Origin: Tetrastigma voinierianum | Taxonomy: Eukaryota; Streptophyta; Magnoliopsida; Vitales; Vitaceae | Reading direction: 5' to 3' | Assembly (NCBI GenBank): GCA_016808115.1 | Contig: JAEQBH010002347.1 | Coordinates: 682,001-746,000 of the forward strand | Length of the DNA stretch: 64,000 nucleotides | Part shown: positions 35,625 through 47,309 of the stretch, in pieces | Position numbering within the stretch: position 1 is the stretch's first letter | Layout: each line of letters begins with the position of its first letter | Notes under the pieces: generated by a model | Database searches by the model: none | The model's input: the letters and a program-made list of their open reading frames with translations, nothing else | What the model was told of the DNA's origin: nothing | Position numbers and translations under genes: made by a program

Positions 35625-36600
35625 TGATGATGCTTTTTCAACCGGAACTGAGTTGGAGCATGTTGGAATTGCTGGGCCGGTCCGCTGACTCTGGATGTCG
35701 GGCTCCTCTGCAAAAACAAGAAAAAGGATCGGCGGGGGCTTGCCCGTTGCCTCTTCGATGCCTAAGTCAGTTCTTTTCGGTGGAAGAGAAGATCAATTGT
35801 TTAGGGAATGAAGTTTTGTGCGTACCTTTCACCGATGTGGTGGCTTGATATTTATAATGGGTCATCATGATCAGTTTCCTAGTTGGATGATCATACAGAA
35901 TGATAACTTTCCTAATTGGATAATGATACGATATTTCTCTCATTGGGTGAGAGATTTTCTTTCCTTGTCGTAAACCGATTAATAAGGGATAATTGATTGG
36001 CAATAATTAAGAAATATCATACTTCCCTAATTGGTGGAGGTTGGGTATTTTCCTTTAGTGCGAGTTCTTTGATTACATTACCGTTCCCTTCGGTTAGTGG
36101 ACGCCCCTGCTGCCTACGTTGGGATGCCATCAAGGGCCGTAATCGGTATCACCGCTTTATCCCTTCTGTTCGACGCAGGGCTCGTGGTTTTGGGCCTACG
36201 CGACCCACATTTTAAACCCATCGCGCCCCGCCTCTTTGACTCAGCGACGAGGCAAGGGTCGTACCGCTTCTGATCAAGTGTAATAACGACGCATACTCGT
36301 GAAGGGTTTGATTAGTGGCTTTGTCGCCGGGCCCAACGCCTTGGGCGATAATGACGGGCTTCTTGATTTTCGCACATTTCGGGTCAGGTTTCTAACTTCC
36401 TTAAAAACCCTCGACCGCTTTCTGCGGCCTTGTCTCCGTTTCGAAGCTTCTTTGCCTCCTCGCAAGCTTAGCTCTTTTCTCGAATTTTGTCCGACTATTG
36501 TTTAGGACTACTTTTGGTGGTCCCCGATAGTCATTTTCTGGGGGTTTGTGTCCTCTGTCTTGTTTATGGTCTTTAGTGACGCTCTTTCTTCTCCTTTCAC
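35625..36600 (-). repeat. Probable 3' LTR of the Tat element (borders approximate)
   Basis: GC-rich sequence following AT-rich flank, with LTR-like text (ttggaattgctgggccggtcc, gactctggatgtcgggctcc) and a short duplicated ctaattggatgatcata motif at 35871-35930. Borders are estimated because the partner LTR lies outside the window. Confidence 0.5.
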
Positions 36601-36689
36601 CTTTGGTTTCAAGTTCATGAGGTCAGGCTTGCTCGACTGGGGTTCCTCAGATTTTCTTCTCCTTTTTCTTCTTAAATTTCGTTGATCTC

Positions 36690-37777
36690 TATGGGTCCTG
36701 GTCGCTCATCTATTTTACGCATAGGGAGTAATCCTGCTGAGGCGTCTAGTTCAGGGTAGACTGGTGGCGAGTCCAATAGTTTGGCTGTGGTGGTTCACCG
36801 GCCGCCTTGGAACTTCCTTTCCCCTCGGATAAGGGCAAGGAAAATTAATAAAATCTCGACACCCTAGCATCAGCATTTGAGGGCCGCCATACACGTTTGA
36901 GGTCACACCCTTAGCTCCGTCGAACCTTGTATGGTGATCTTGCACTTGGCATGGGCCCCTTTTTGGGATCCAGGTTTGGTGCCCCGACGTGTTGACCACC
37001 TACGCCCAAGTGCCTAAGATGGTGCTTTTCGAGGTGGCGCCAGAATGACCTCCGCTTCCCTTGCATCCCTTATAAAAAGGGTTATGCAAAGATTTCAATG
37101 TCTCGCCTTTTCTCGCCTTTCCCCAACTTCCTGGTATTCGTAAATGTTAGCTCGCTTTTGTGGACGCTCCGGTATTCCTAGCATAGCCCTACTCCTAGAC
37201 TTCTTCAACGTGAAGGAATTTGCTAAAGACTTCCTTTATATCTCCAAGCCGCTCCAATTAAGTCAGATTATTTGGATTCTCCCACAAGTATTGAAGGAGG
37301 CATTTTGCTTAGCGGGGGCCAAGCCATTGGGAGTAGTTAACTTTGACCCAGAGGACATCATGCTCCAAGGCCCTGGACTACTCCTGAGAACCTACGTGAG
37401 CTCCCTTTTGCTTTGGTTTGGCCTGGTTTTCAGAGGCTATAGGGCACTTCTAACATTGCCTTGGTTGCATGGCCTTCAAGAGTTCGCCCCGGTCTCAGTC
37501 CTGAAGACGAAGAGGTGAAGCGGAAGCTGTCTAAGTGCGCCCCGCATGCTTATTCGAACCCATCGGGGCCTGATATCCCCAGCACCGTGCGAGGTCACTG
37601 AACTTCCTTTCCCGAGATCTTCCTTACTAAATATGAAGCCTCCCTCGTTTCAAGTCCTCCTCACTTTCCGTTTCGGAGCCCCTTATTGCGGCGCCTGAGA
37701 GGCTTCACACTCGGAGGTGGCCGGCAAAGAAGAAGAGGAGCATGAAGCGGAAGCCTCCGACCTCGCCTTAGGGTTGC
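36690..37777 (+). pseudogene. Antisense additional ORF of the Tat element, N-terminal part
   Basis: On the plus strand, opposite to pol. The best open stretch (37144-37518) has IALLLDFFN, PLQLSQIIWIL and LKEAFCLAGAKPLGVVNF, resembling the putative gypsy-type transposon domain (family pattern LL-F-x-L-P-x-QL-x-N-x-WRIL). A TATA-like cttataaaaagg lies at 37069-37080, about 65 bp before the ATG at 37144. An acidic stretch AGKEEEEHEAEASDLALG ends the segment, where a solo LTR has inserted. Earlier sequence from 36690 (ATGGGTCCTGGTCG) is probably also part of it but is shifted and interrupted. No function is known to me. Confidence 0.55.
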
Positions 37778-38617
37778 TGAAGGGACCCAACCCGAGTTTC
37801 CTTTTCTTAACTCGGGGGACCCTCCCAGCTCTCCTACGGATTCGAAAAAAACCTTTCATTCACCAAGTTTCCTTTAAAGTGAATCCGTGGAGTGAACTCA
37901 TTTATACAGTAATGTTTTCCATTAAAATCTTATGAAACATGGTGGGACAATTTTTTTTTTTTTTTTTTACATTAAACCCTTTATAGAAAATCTAGCAGAG
38001 CTTTCCGTTCTTTTTCTGATATGTCCCACTTACAACACCACAAAACAATTTAATTTACTCCACATCCAATAATGGGACATCAAGTCCACCACAATCAATT
38101 TCAAATCAAACTTTAAAATCATTTTTCGAACACTATAGATATATAAACAATATTTTAAAACTTATATACATTACAAAATAAAGGTGCACATGTAGTTTAT
38201 TTACAACAAAAACTATACATTTTCAAAAAGGTGGTTGTCGCGTGAGGAGGAGGCCACCGGTCCTGAGGATGCTCGAACCGCACGTCGCCTTGCCCCGAAA
38301 CATTCGAAAAAGCACAGAATTGGGGCTTAGAGCCAAATGAGAAGACAGGCTGATAGGAAAATAATGTTTTCTGATGAGAGTTCAATACAGCAAAACAATT
38401 GTATAGAGATTCTATTTCCATAAACATTTACTTTGCATTCTTTTCCTTTCTATTCAAATTCAACGTAAAACAATTGTATAGAAATCTCATTTCATAAATA
38501 TTTACGTTATTTTCTTTTTCCATATAGTTCAAATACAATGTAAAACAATTGTATCAACATATCTTTCAATATACTTTTCCTTTTGAATCCGTTTAATCCA
38601 ATGGAACCAGATATCAT

Positions 38618-38805
38618 AACCACCGTTGGTCCATGAAAGAACCTCCGAGGAAACAGTCTTACGATCACCGATGGCCCAAAAGGAACCTCCGAGAAATCGT
38701 GTCATACCGTTAACCACCGTTGGCCCATGAAAGAACCTACGAGGAAATAGTCTTACGATCACCGATGGCCCAAAAGGAACCTCCGATAAATCGTGCCTTT
38801 CTTTT
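38618..38805. repeat. 94 bp tandem duplication inside LTR B
   Basis: aaccaccgttggtccatgaa starts at 38618 and again, nearly identical, at 38712; both copies contain cttacgatcaccgatggccc. Confidence 0.9.
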
Positions 38806-39194
38806 AAATACCATTGCACTATGGAATAAATCACACATGCTGGTAAACTTTTCGCACTCTTCACGTGCATGCAATACGATCACTCTCCCTTCCTCTATAA
38901 AATTCAACCCTTTCCCATGTACCATGCATGCAAAGTAATTTTAGCTCGATTTTCCTTACACTTTATCTTTGTAAATACAGGAATCTACGGATTCAAACAT
39001 TTTCATATAAACATGTATATATAAAATATACATTCATAAACATTTCATTTCATATGGAAACCATAAATCATGCTTTTATAAAACTATGGAAACTATAATC
39101 ATTTCATATTTTCAACATAATTTAAAAGTCAAGAAACTACATTTCTTTTCATTTGAACATTTATAACACATATATATGAAAACATATACATTGG

Positions 39195-39196
<2 letters not shown>

Positions 39197-39272
<76 letters not shown>
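39197..39272. repeat. (TA)n microsatellite inside LTR B
   Basis: About 36 TA units. Confidence 0.95.
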
Positions 39273-39274
<2 letters not shown>

Positions 39275-39579
39275 ATAAACATTTTTTACATTTTTTGTCT
39301 CACCTTAGTTATTTAAGCCTTTTTTCTTCCTTTTAAACAAAACTTTCCAATTTCCACCCTTATCCTTTATCACCTTCCTCCTACAAGTCAAGCATTATCC
39401 ATAAAATCCATTAACATCCATACCTTAATCTTGTTCACTAAACCATTAACTATACTATACTTCAAAGAACCCTTAAGCATTTAATTACTTCCAATTGATT
39501 AAAATCAATTGAACTCAACCTCTTTTGTTCTCATGATTTTCTTATGCTAACTCATGGAAATTACTACCGCATACAAAAG

Positions 39580-41136
39580 TGTTAGTAATAGTGCTCTAGG
39601 CCTATCGTATGGACATGATATTTTGACTATTTATGAGAATTAATTATTATGATGATTTGCATGTTTATTATATATAATGTCCTTTGGAATAATATTATTA
39701 ATTATTCTAAATGTCCCTTAATCGGTTATCACAATGGAATAACAAATGAATTAAGATCAGTATAAAAGTTTTGATTGATATTCATGGGATGAATATGTGT
39801 ATGAGATACAAATAAATTTATATCTATTTGTTGAGAATAAATATTGGACAAGACTCGCCTTCGAGATTAATACATGGATCAACGCTCATAAGTTAATCTC
39901 TAATAGTTGTGTCATTAAATCCTTTGACCTCGAGATCGCTATAGTTCCCAATATAAGGAATATTGTGTTTGATATAATCAAACGTTGTCTTTAAACGGAT
40001 GACTATAAAGGTTATACTTGAACATAATAAGAATTATGTAGTGAGATATGAAAGGACAAAATTGAATTTGTCCCTTCTTATTATAAGAGAGATATCTCTG
40101 TCCCTCGACAATTGAGACTGAGAAATGCATGAGCCGTGCTCAAATGAATTGATGGAGATCAATGTCATTTGTTTATCGGGCCTAATCATTTCGGTAATCA
40201 AAGATAGAATGATATAAGGCCGATTTCTCATCTATGCCTTATATTCTATCAAGATATCATGAGACAAAAGGATTATGTCATTAGCTATATTAAGGTTGTC
40301 TTGGATCATGAGCTTTTCATTTAACTTGGGTAGTCATAATGTCTTGCTAGAGGCCACTTATGACTTGTAGGATCAAAATATGATTTAGGCCTACTGCCAA
40401 TGTTAATTGAACCTATATCGCATACACAAGAATCTAATAATAACGGTTATTGCCACTGTGAGTACTTAAAATGATGAGATTATTTTAAATCAAATAACAA
40501 TTAGTTGTTATTTTAAATTTGAATTTTAATTCTGAGAAAGTTTAAATTTGTGAAACTCGTTATGTTTTGAACGTGTTATGTTTTGTAATTTTAAATTGTT
40601 ATTTAAATTCGAATTTTAATTTTGAGAAAGCTTAAATTCTGAAACCCAAGTATGTCTTGAACTGCTATGTTTCAGGAATTTAAATTATGTTATTATTTAA
40701 AAAAGAATTTTAAATATATAATAATATAAATTCGTTTTTGACTTAAACCCTAGCATTTATATAGATATATATATGTGAGACATATATATTTTGTAGTAGC
40801 TTTACTCGGTGAACAACCAAACAGAGAAAGAAAAGAAAACCCTAATTTCGCTCGAGAAGACGAACCTAACTAGCATTCAATAAGATAGTTTATTATTTGT
40901 TCGTGTGTGGATACTTTGTAGAGTGGTGGTCGCTGTAAAGGCAAAGACTTTGAAGATCCGAATAAACTAAGACACTTAAAGGCTTGATTTAATTGATCTA
41001 CAAGAGGTAAGTTTTGCATCTCTTCCTTGGTTTTTTTATGAAACTCATGTGACCCTTGGTGGGTTAAGGGATAAAATTTTAAATTCGCTGCATTTATGTT
41101 CCAATCGTATTGGATATTCTGCCCAGAACTCCAACA
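39580..41136. repeat. Solo LTR (probably Copia type), 1557 bp, target duplication AAAAG
   Basis: It begins tgttagtaatagtgc and ends actccaaca, so the termini are imperfect inverted repeats (TGTTAG/CCAACA). AAAAG lies directly on both sides (39575-39579 and 41137-41141). It splits LTR B. The style of the sequence (ggatcatgagctttt, gaaaaccctaatttcg near the end) resembles plant Copia LTRs, but the superfamily is an inference because no coding region is attached. Confidence 0.82.
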
Positions 41137-41567
41137 AAAAGCCCAACATGCCATGAAGTGGCTGCGTCAAACCCTACGATTCACATCGACATAACTGCAA
41201 CCTCGCACTTTGCAACCATAAATTTTAAGTCACGTTATATTCATCCACTGTCTTCTACAGGAATATGGTTAGAACTGACTCAATGGGCTTCTATAGAGTT
41301 CACGTAATATCACCAAAACGGGTTCGACAAAGAAGTTATAGCCTTTTCATTCAAAACTAGTCAATTTACTCTGTTCACATTGGAAACAGTCTATGATACC
41401 CGATTTCAAGGGTCTTAATCCATAATTTGACACTTGTTCTTTGTACTCATTTTGAGATACGGTTCTTAGGGTTCTTCTCCATCCGAATTACCTAAATCTG
41501 GATCACCAAACTCAAGATATATCCTAAACAACCGGATTACTCGTTTTCAAATTAACTTAAACTGCTT

Positions 41568-42300
41568 GAACATAGCTCCCCTTTGAATGCATTTATGAGT
41601 CCAAATGGGTCGGAATTTGGATTGACCTATTTCAAGGAGATATGTTTTCCTATCGATCTATTTTATCTAGAAATTTGAATCACTCAATTCAGATGAGTTA
41701 TGGTCAAGTTATGGCCAAAATACAGTCATGGAGTCTTAAAAAATGCATTTAAAAACTTCCGAACATAAACACTTTGAATGCATTTTTGAGTCGAAATGGG
41801 TTGGAATTTGGATAGACCTATTTCAAGGAGAAATGTTCTCATATCAGTCTAGTTTACTTAGCCATTTGAATAACTCAATTCGGATGATTGATGGCTAAGT
41901 TATGGCCAAAATACAGTCATGGAGTTTTAAAAACATAACAAAAAAACTGCCTGAACATAACTTCACTTTGAATGCATTGTTGAGTCCAAATGGCCTAATT
42001 TGATAGACCTATTTCAAGGGGAGAAATGTTCTATCAGTCTAGTTTATTTAGAAATTTGAATCACTCCAATCTCGGGATGAGCGATGACTATGGTTACGCC
42101 AAAATACGCTTACGGAGTCTTAAAACAGAACAGAAAACCGCCTGAACATAACTCCACTTTGAATGAATTTTGGAGTCCAAATGGGTCGGAATTGATAGAC
42201 TCTATTTCAAGGAGAAATTACATTAGTTCAGTTTACTTAGAAATTTGAATAATTAATCGATGAGTGATGGCCAGTTATAATAAAATACGCCATGAGATCT
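41568..42300. repeat. 192 bp tandem repeat, four copies, inside LTR B
   Basis: gaacataactccactttgaa-like starts occur at 41568, 41761, 41953 and 42144 (steps 193, 192, 191). Each unit has gagtccaaatgggtcggaat, tagacctatttcaaggag and atggccaaaatacagtcatg blocks; the last unit is the most decayed. Confidence 0.92.
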
Positions 42301-43194
42301 GAGAAAAAAAAATATGGACAACATCTCCTTCGACACAACACACGCCTGTATTGTAAATTAACCCGAAGAGGTAGAAAACCCCACTCAAATGGCTGATTTC
42401 ACGGACACCAACTTTCTTGGAGCCGCGAAAACCCAAAACCTTGACCTTGGCAAAATCTTGCATTTCAGATCCACCAAGAATTCACAAAGGTAGATCGCCT
42501 TTAATTATCGACCTAACGGTATCCGACTAACGAACTCAGCAACTGAAGAGAGAAGATTGATTTTTTTTTTTCTCTCTCTCTCTTACTCTCTCTTACTTCT
42601 GTCATCGAGACCAAAATGAGAGCTTGATATTTTAGATTTTTTAGGGTTATTTATACAGGGACACGTGACTCCACTTCTGCACACGTGGTCACACTTTTCA
42701 ATTGCTATCTAAATAATTTATTTCATCTCGGTTTCAGTTTCATCTATCTTAAATGGAAATTCTTTAAATATTTGACATTTTTCGGGATTTTTCTAAAAAT
42801 CTTGTTTTCGGGGTCCACTCGACGCCTGTCGCCTCGAATTTCGTGAAAATCCAATTGTCTCGGAATTCAACGAAATTTGACTAGGTAACTAGATTTCGTG
42901 AGACGAATTCAACGGTGAAGTCCATTTCGTCATCCGAGATCTAGAAAAATTTCAGATTTTTTTGTGGCAAATTACCGTTTTACCTTTTTCAGAAAAATTG
43001 CATTTTCACCCCTTAACATAATTTCGTTTTAATCTATTTCAGCTTCTTTGGACTCAATACATTATTATGAACATTTTTATTTTCAAGGCTTGTTTTTCGA
43101 AAATTACTATTCATTTGACTGTTTCCAATCAAATACCTAACTGATTGAAAACGAAATTTACTATTCATGAAAACTGTAAATTCAGGGTCTTACA

Positions 43195-44160
43195 GTTGCC
43201 CCCCTGCTCGGTGTAAGATCCTAAAGGTGGGAGCCTCTTCCTCGCCTTCGTTCGTTGTCGGGGCTGGAGACTCTTCGGGGAGGGCGACTGAGCCCCCCTT
43301 GGAGGTTCTTCCTATTCTCCCTAGCTTGAGTCCCACGTCATGCAGCCGCCCCTCCCGTGATGCCTGATGAGGTGATTAGGATCGCGATCGCTCTGAGGCC
43401 GGTAGGGAGTGAGGACTCTTCGCTTCTGCGGAACTCGCCGAGGCCGTTTCCTCCATCCTTCGCGATTCCAACTTCAGGGGAAGGTGGATGTGCCCTATCC
43501 ACGAGGAGGCTCGCTCTTTTCGCTTCAGTGGAACCGCCTCAGACGCCCCAAAGATTTCATCGATCTTTTCTTTATTGTTCTGCTTATGTTATCGACTTGC
43601 TTTTGGCGATGGCTACTTATGCGAAGGTTGGGTGCGAGGGCTAACCCATCGAGATTCGCCTCGGGCTATTAAGTCTTACAAGGCTAGTTGCTTCCTCCGA
43701 CTGAGGGCCGGCCTTCGAGCCCGATAAGGGACTGGATCGAGGAGCTCAAGCATGTGTCCGACCTGAAGCATGCTTTGATGGCAAGGGCACGGGCCGAGGA
43801 TAAAGAAAAGGAGGCCTCGAAGGAGGTGAAGGCATTTAAGACGAAATGCTGCCGTAGAGGAGTCGCAGGGTCGTCAGACCTATGGGCCAAGATGGCGGTG
43901 TTGGAATGGGCTTGCCAAGAGGCTCTGGAGGCAGGTGACTCTGTGGAACGCTTGACGGAGGAGCTCGGCAGGCTTCGGATGGACCTTGAGAGGCAAGAGG
44001 CTTTGATTAGCCGGAGGGGCGAAGTTATAGCAGAGCTTAGAGACAAGGCTTATACTCAATGAGCCTCCTCCGTGGCTACCCCTTCCAAACACAGGCTTCC
44101 CGAGCTTTCCCAGCCCCAGATCCCAACATCTAGCTTCTGAACGAGGAGGAGGATCCGCTC
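43195..44160 (+). pseudogene. Antisense additional ORF of the Tat element, C-terminal coiled-coil part
   Basis: It continues the plus-strand ORF after LTR B: a Ser/Pro-rich stretch (GASSSPSFVVGAGDSSGR, EPPLEVLPILPSLSP), then a region with PIHEEARSFRFSGTASDAP, then a clear coiled coil at 43733-44062 (RDWIEELKHVSDLKHALMAR, ELGRLRMDLERQEALISRRG, EVIAELRDKAYTQ), with heptad-like leucines and high Glu/Lys/Arg. Coiled-coil ends of this kind are common in Tat antisense ORFs. The last 124 codons are open and the earlier part changes frame several times. A few more codons may follow the stop at 44060 in another frame. Confidence 0.6.
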
Positions 44161-44446
44161 CGAGGCCGAGGCTCGATGCGGCGGCCGAGGTGTTATCTCT
44201 GCCTCCGACGTGCCCCGCCCCGGTGATCTTCTGCTCCTCTCGGGCTACTCTTTCCTCGTCACGGGCCCGCCTTTAACCCCTCTACTCCACAGCCGAGGTC
44301 CACCGCCGCGCCTAGGCCTTTTATTTTAACCTTGCTATATCCTGGGGTGCAGACAGGGATTTTTGTATTGCTTCTGACTTGGCTTTTCGTCAATACATAA
44401 AGATTCACCGATTAATTTTATCACTCCTTTTATTGATTTGTCGATT

Positions 44447-45092
44447 TGAGCGGCTTGGTCCCCGGGCTGCGAGGTCTTCCTTGAGCAGTTTTGCTCTGCA
44501 ATCTGAGTAGCTTGGCTCCTGAGTTACATGTCTCCTTGGCCCTTTGGCCTTCCCTTAGCAATTATGCTCTACAATATGAGCATATTGGGCTCTCGGGCGC
44601 TAAGGCCTTCCCCGAAATAAGTATGGTTCGAAAATTGAGCCACTGGACTCGGGTGCTAAGGCCTCCCGAGCTTATTGTTCTCGCAAGTCGAAAGCTTACC
44701 GGGCTCTGGTTGCTAGGGCCTTCTTGAGCTGTTAAGCTCTAAAAACTGAGTTACTGGGCTCCCGGGCGCTAAGGCCTTCCTGAGCTGTTAAGCTCTAAAA
44801 ATTGAGCTACTAGGCTCATGAGCTACATGGCTTTGTGGCTCTTTGGCCTTCCTGAGCAGTTATGCTCTGCAATCTGAGCTACTAGGCTCCTGAGTTACAT
44901 GTCTATGTGACTCTTTGGCCTTCCTGAGTAGTTATGCTCTAAAATCGAGCCATCAATTCCAGTGTGGCCATAAGACCTTCGAGCGCTTATGCTTTAAAGA
45001 TCGAGCCATCGGGCTCGGGGGGCTCTAAGACCCTTTCTGAGCAATTATGCTCTAAAACTCGAGCCACTCGGGCCCGGCTCTAAGACCCTTTC
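44447..45092. repeat. Tandem array of about ten 56-75 bp units
   Basis: Units run from gagc(c/t)act-gggctc through a GCTAAGGCCTTCC-like block to gagcagttatgctctaaaatc. Unit starts include 44447, 44504, 44577, 44637, 44745, 44802, 44875, 44946, 45002 and 45061. It lies between the antisense ORF and the integrase end, where Tat/Ogre elements are known to generate satellites. Confidence 0.88.
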
Positions 45093-46055
45093 ACTTTCCT
45101 TTCTTTAGAAAGCGCATGTGGCTTTAATGCGGATCTATGGAGAATTGGGACAGATTGTGCAGCTTCCCAAGTGTCCTGACTTCCTTATAAATAACGCTCC
45201 CTCTGTGGTGGGACTATGTTTTCCAAACTTCGTCCTTTCGGGCGTAGCCGAGTCTCGCGCATGATGGAGCCGTGGTTTGGTCATCACCGCATGGGTCCGT
45301 CCTGATCGCTGGCCTGCCGCTTGGTGTCGGCGGTCTACCACTTGTATGAGCTCGCGGTTTTTCCTAGCCTCCTCCTCCGTGGAGCCGTTGCCCTCAGCCA
45401 TGCCCATCAAGGAACCGTGCTAAGGAACGCATTCGAGGGTGACGTGCTTTAAAAAACTTTTAAGTACCGCTTTCTCCGTTTTTTTTTCTCTTTCTCTTCT
45501 TCTTACCCTCTCTCTTTCTCTTTCTCTTTCCCTCTCTCCTGCCCTCTCTCCTTCTCTTTATTTTTCCTTTTCTTGTGATTTCCGCCTTGACCGGTGTGTC
45601 AAGCCGACAGGACGTAATGGTTTTTCTAATTGTAATCTCTCGAGAAAGATTTTGTAATCCTCTCGAGGTGATTGTAACCCCGTAATGAAATTCTTATATT
45701 TGTATTATGTGACTTTTCTGCAGCCGAGCTCCTTGCCTCTTTTTCTTTTTCCTCAGGATTTTTCCGTTCGAGGAGCAAGTAGAATCATTTACGCCGCTTG
45801 CTCAGAGATATTAGGCGGCTTCTTCGAATGTAATTCTTCTTGTATTTAATCAGAATCTCTTTGAAAATAAAGAACAATCCTTGGTGAATCATCCGTTTCT
45901 GGTATCTAGACCTTTCCGAGCCGAGCTCCTGTCTTTGTCATTATAACTTATTTTTTGGCCCATCGTAATACTAAACAGCTTAAAAAAGGACATATAGAGT
46001 GTTATTCGAAATCAAGACGTTGGATTCTTTATTACAACCACGTCCGAGGTCTTAT
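45093..46055. other. Non-coding spacer of the Tat element
   Basis: It contains a TATA-like ttataaataacg at 45184-45195, a long pyrimidine tract at 45476-45575 (mostly ctctctttctc) and T-rich text with aatgaaattctt. A 91-codon minus-strand frame (45135-45410, start MGMAEGNGSTEEEARKNREL) slightly resembles a gag start but has no supporting context. I see no certain gene. Confidence 0.45.
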
Positions 46056-46059
46056 TGGT

Positions 46060-47309
46060 AGAATCATTTAAGATGTTCTGCGTTCCATGAGTGGGGCGTG
46101 GCTTTTCCTTCTTCCTGTCTGTAGAGTTCATAAATTGTCGCCTGGATTATGCGGATACGATATGTGGGCCTTCCCAATCAGTCCCAGCTTCCCACAAAAG
46201 GGTCTTTCCTGCATGCGTAGCTTTTGTAACCAGTCAGCCCCTATTTGTAACTCCGGGTTTGGACCCTAGTCTTAGTATCTTTGTTGTCTTCTCTCGTGAT
46301 AGTCTTCCAAGCTTCAGATCTCGTCATGCTTTTCTTCTAGAGATCCGGTGTTTAGAGTAAGGACCTCTTCATTGCGGTTCTAAGGCTTCATGAAGTTCAA
46401 TTCTTGGTGATTTTAATCCGACCTCGACTAGAGCTACTACTTCGGTGCCAAAGGCTAGAGCGAACGAGGTTTCAGTTGTCGACTCCACGCGTAGTTCCTC
46501 AGTTCTCCATAGTACCCTGTGGAGGTACTTCACCCATTTTCCTTAGATCTTCTAATTTAGTCTTCGTGTCGCCTCGAGTCCTTATAGTGACTCCCTCGCT
46601 GCTCCATTGGACTGCGGGACGAAATGGATGAGTAGTAGTTCTTGATTCCAAGCTCGGCGCAGAAATCCCTGAACTTAGGATTGTCGAAGTGTTTCCCATT
46701 ATAGGACACGAGGGACCTCGGGATCCCGAACCTGCATATTATAGAACGCAAGACGAAGTTACGTACCTTCTGTTATGTGATTGTCGCTAAGGGCTCGGCC
46801 TCGGCCCATTTGGTAAAATAGTCCACTGCCACAATGATAATCTACACCGCCCTTCCAATGGGTATAATATCCCACATGTCTAGCCCCCATCACTTAAATG
46901 GCCACGCACTTGTGGACTCGATGTTATGTACTGGGATGGGAGATGAGATATCTTGCATGCTCCTCGATAAGCTTTGCATTTTCTCTCACCGCCTGCTGCC
47001 TTTGAGTATTGCGGGCTGGTGAGTACCCTTTGCCCTGCTGTTTTCCTTGTTAGGGTCCGAGCTCCAATGTGGTTGCCACAGATGCCTTCATGCACTTCCC
47101 TAAGTATGTAATCGGCGTCTTCCTTCCCTACACACTTAAGAATGGGTAAGGAGAAGCCTCGTTTATAAAGTGTCCCTCAATGGACGATGAATCTTGCCAA
47201 CCTTGCTCTGAGTTTGGATGCCTCATTCGGGTCGCTTGGCAACGTTCCTTCCACCAAGTAATCCCAGATGGGGTCCATCCACCTCGGTTCGGACATCATA
47301 GGGGAGACT
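46060..47309 (-). pseudogene. Tat element integrase remnant
   Basis: In coding order from 47305: SEPRWMDPIWDYLVEGTLP, LYKRGFSLPILKCVGKEDAD, YILREVHEGICGNHIGARTL (the HHCC zinc domain begins here), a core block IICRFGIPRSLVSYNGKHFD and NPKFRDFCAELGIKNYYSS (46750-46640), and an end with SWNAEHLK-FYQ near 46090-46060. The second catalytic Asp (SDNG in the family) reads SYNG, so the active site is lost as well as the frame. The upstream continuation (RNase H) is at 62640, beyond the inserted block. Confidence 0.85.

Larger units (their letters stand above)
37778..43194 (-). repeat. Solo LTR B (about 3.9 kb without its own insertion), target duplication GTTGC
   Basis: It starts tgaagggacccaacccg and ends gggtcttaca (TGTAAGACCC on the minus strand). 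GTTGC sits immediately on both sides (37773-37777 and 43195-43199), and the antisense-ORF sequence lies on both sides. Internal text relates it to LTR A (actcaatgggctt...gacaaagaagttatag at about 41278 versus 22984) and to the LTR ending at 58572. Without the nested solo LTR it is about 3855 bp, close to the two 4 kb LTRs at 47310 and 51807. No pol code lies inside, so unequal LTR recombination left a solo copy. Confidence 0.72.

Noticed and set aside
45135..45410. Minus-strand ORF starting MMGMAEGNGSTEEEARKNRE as a Tat gag start
   Set aside because: The composition is suggestive, but there is no downstream gag domain and it sits on the wrong side of integrase; kept only as a remark in the spacer entry.
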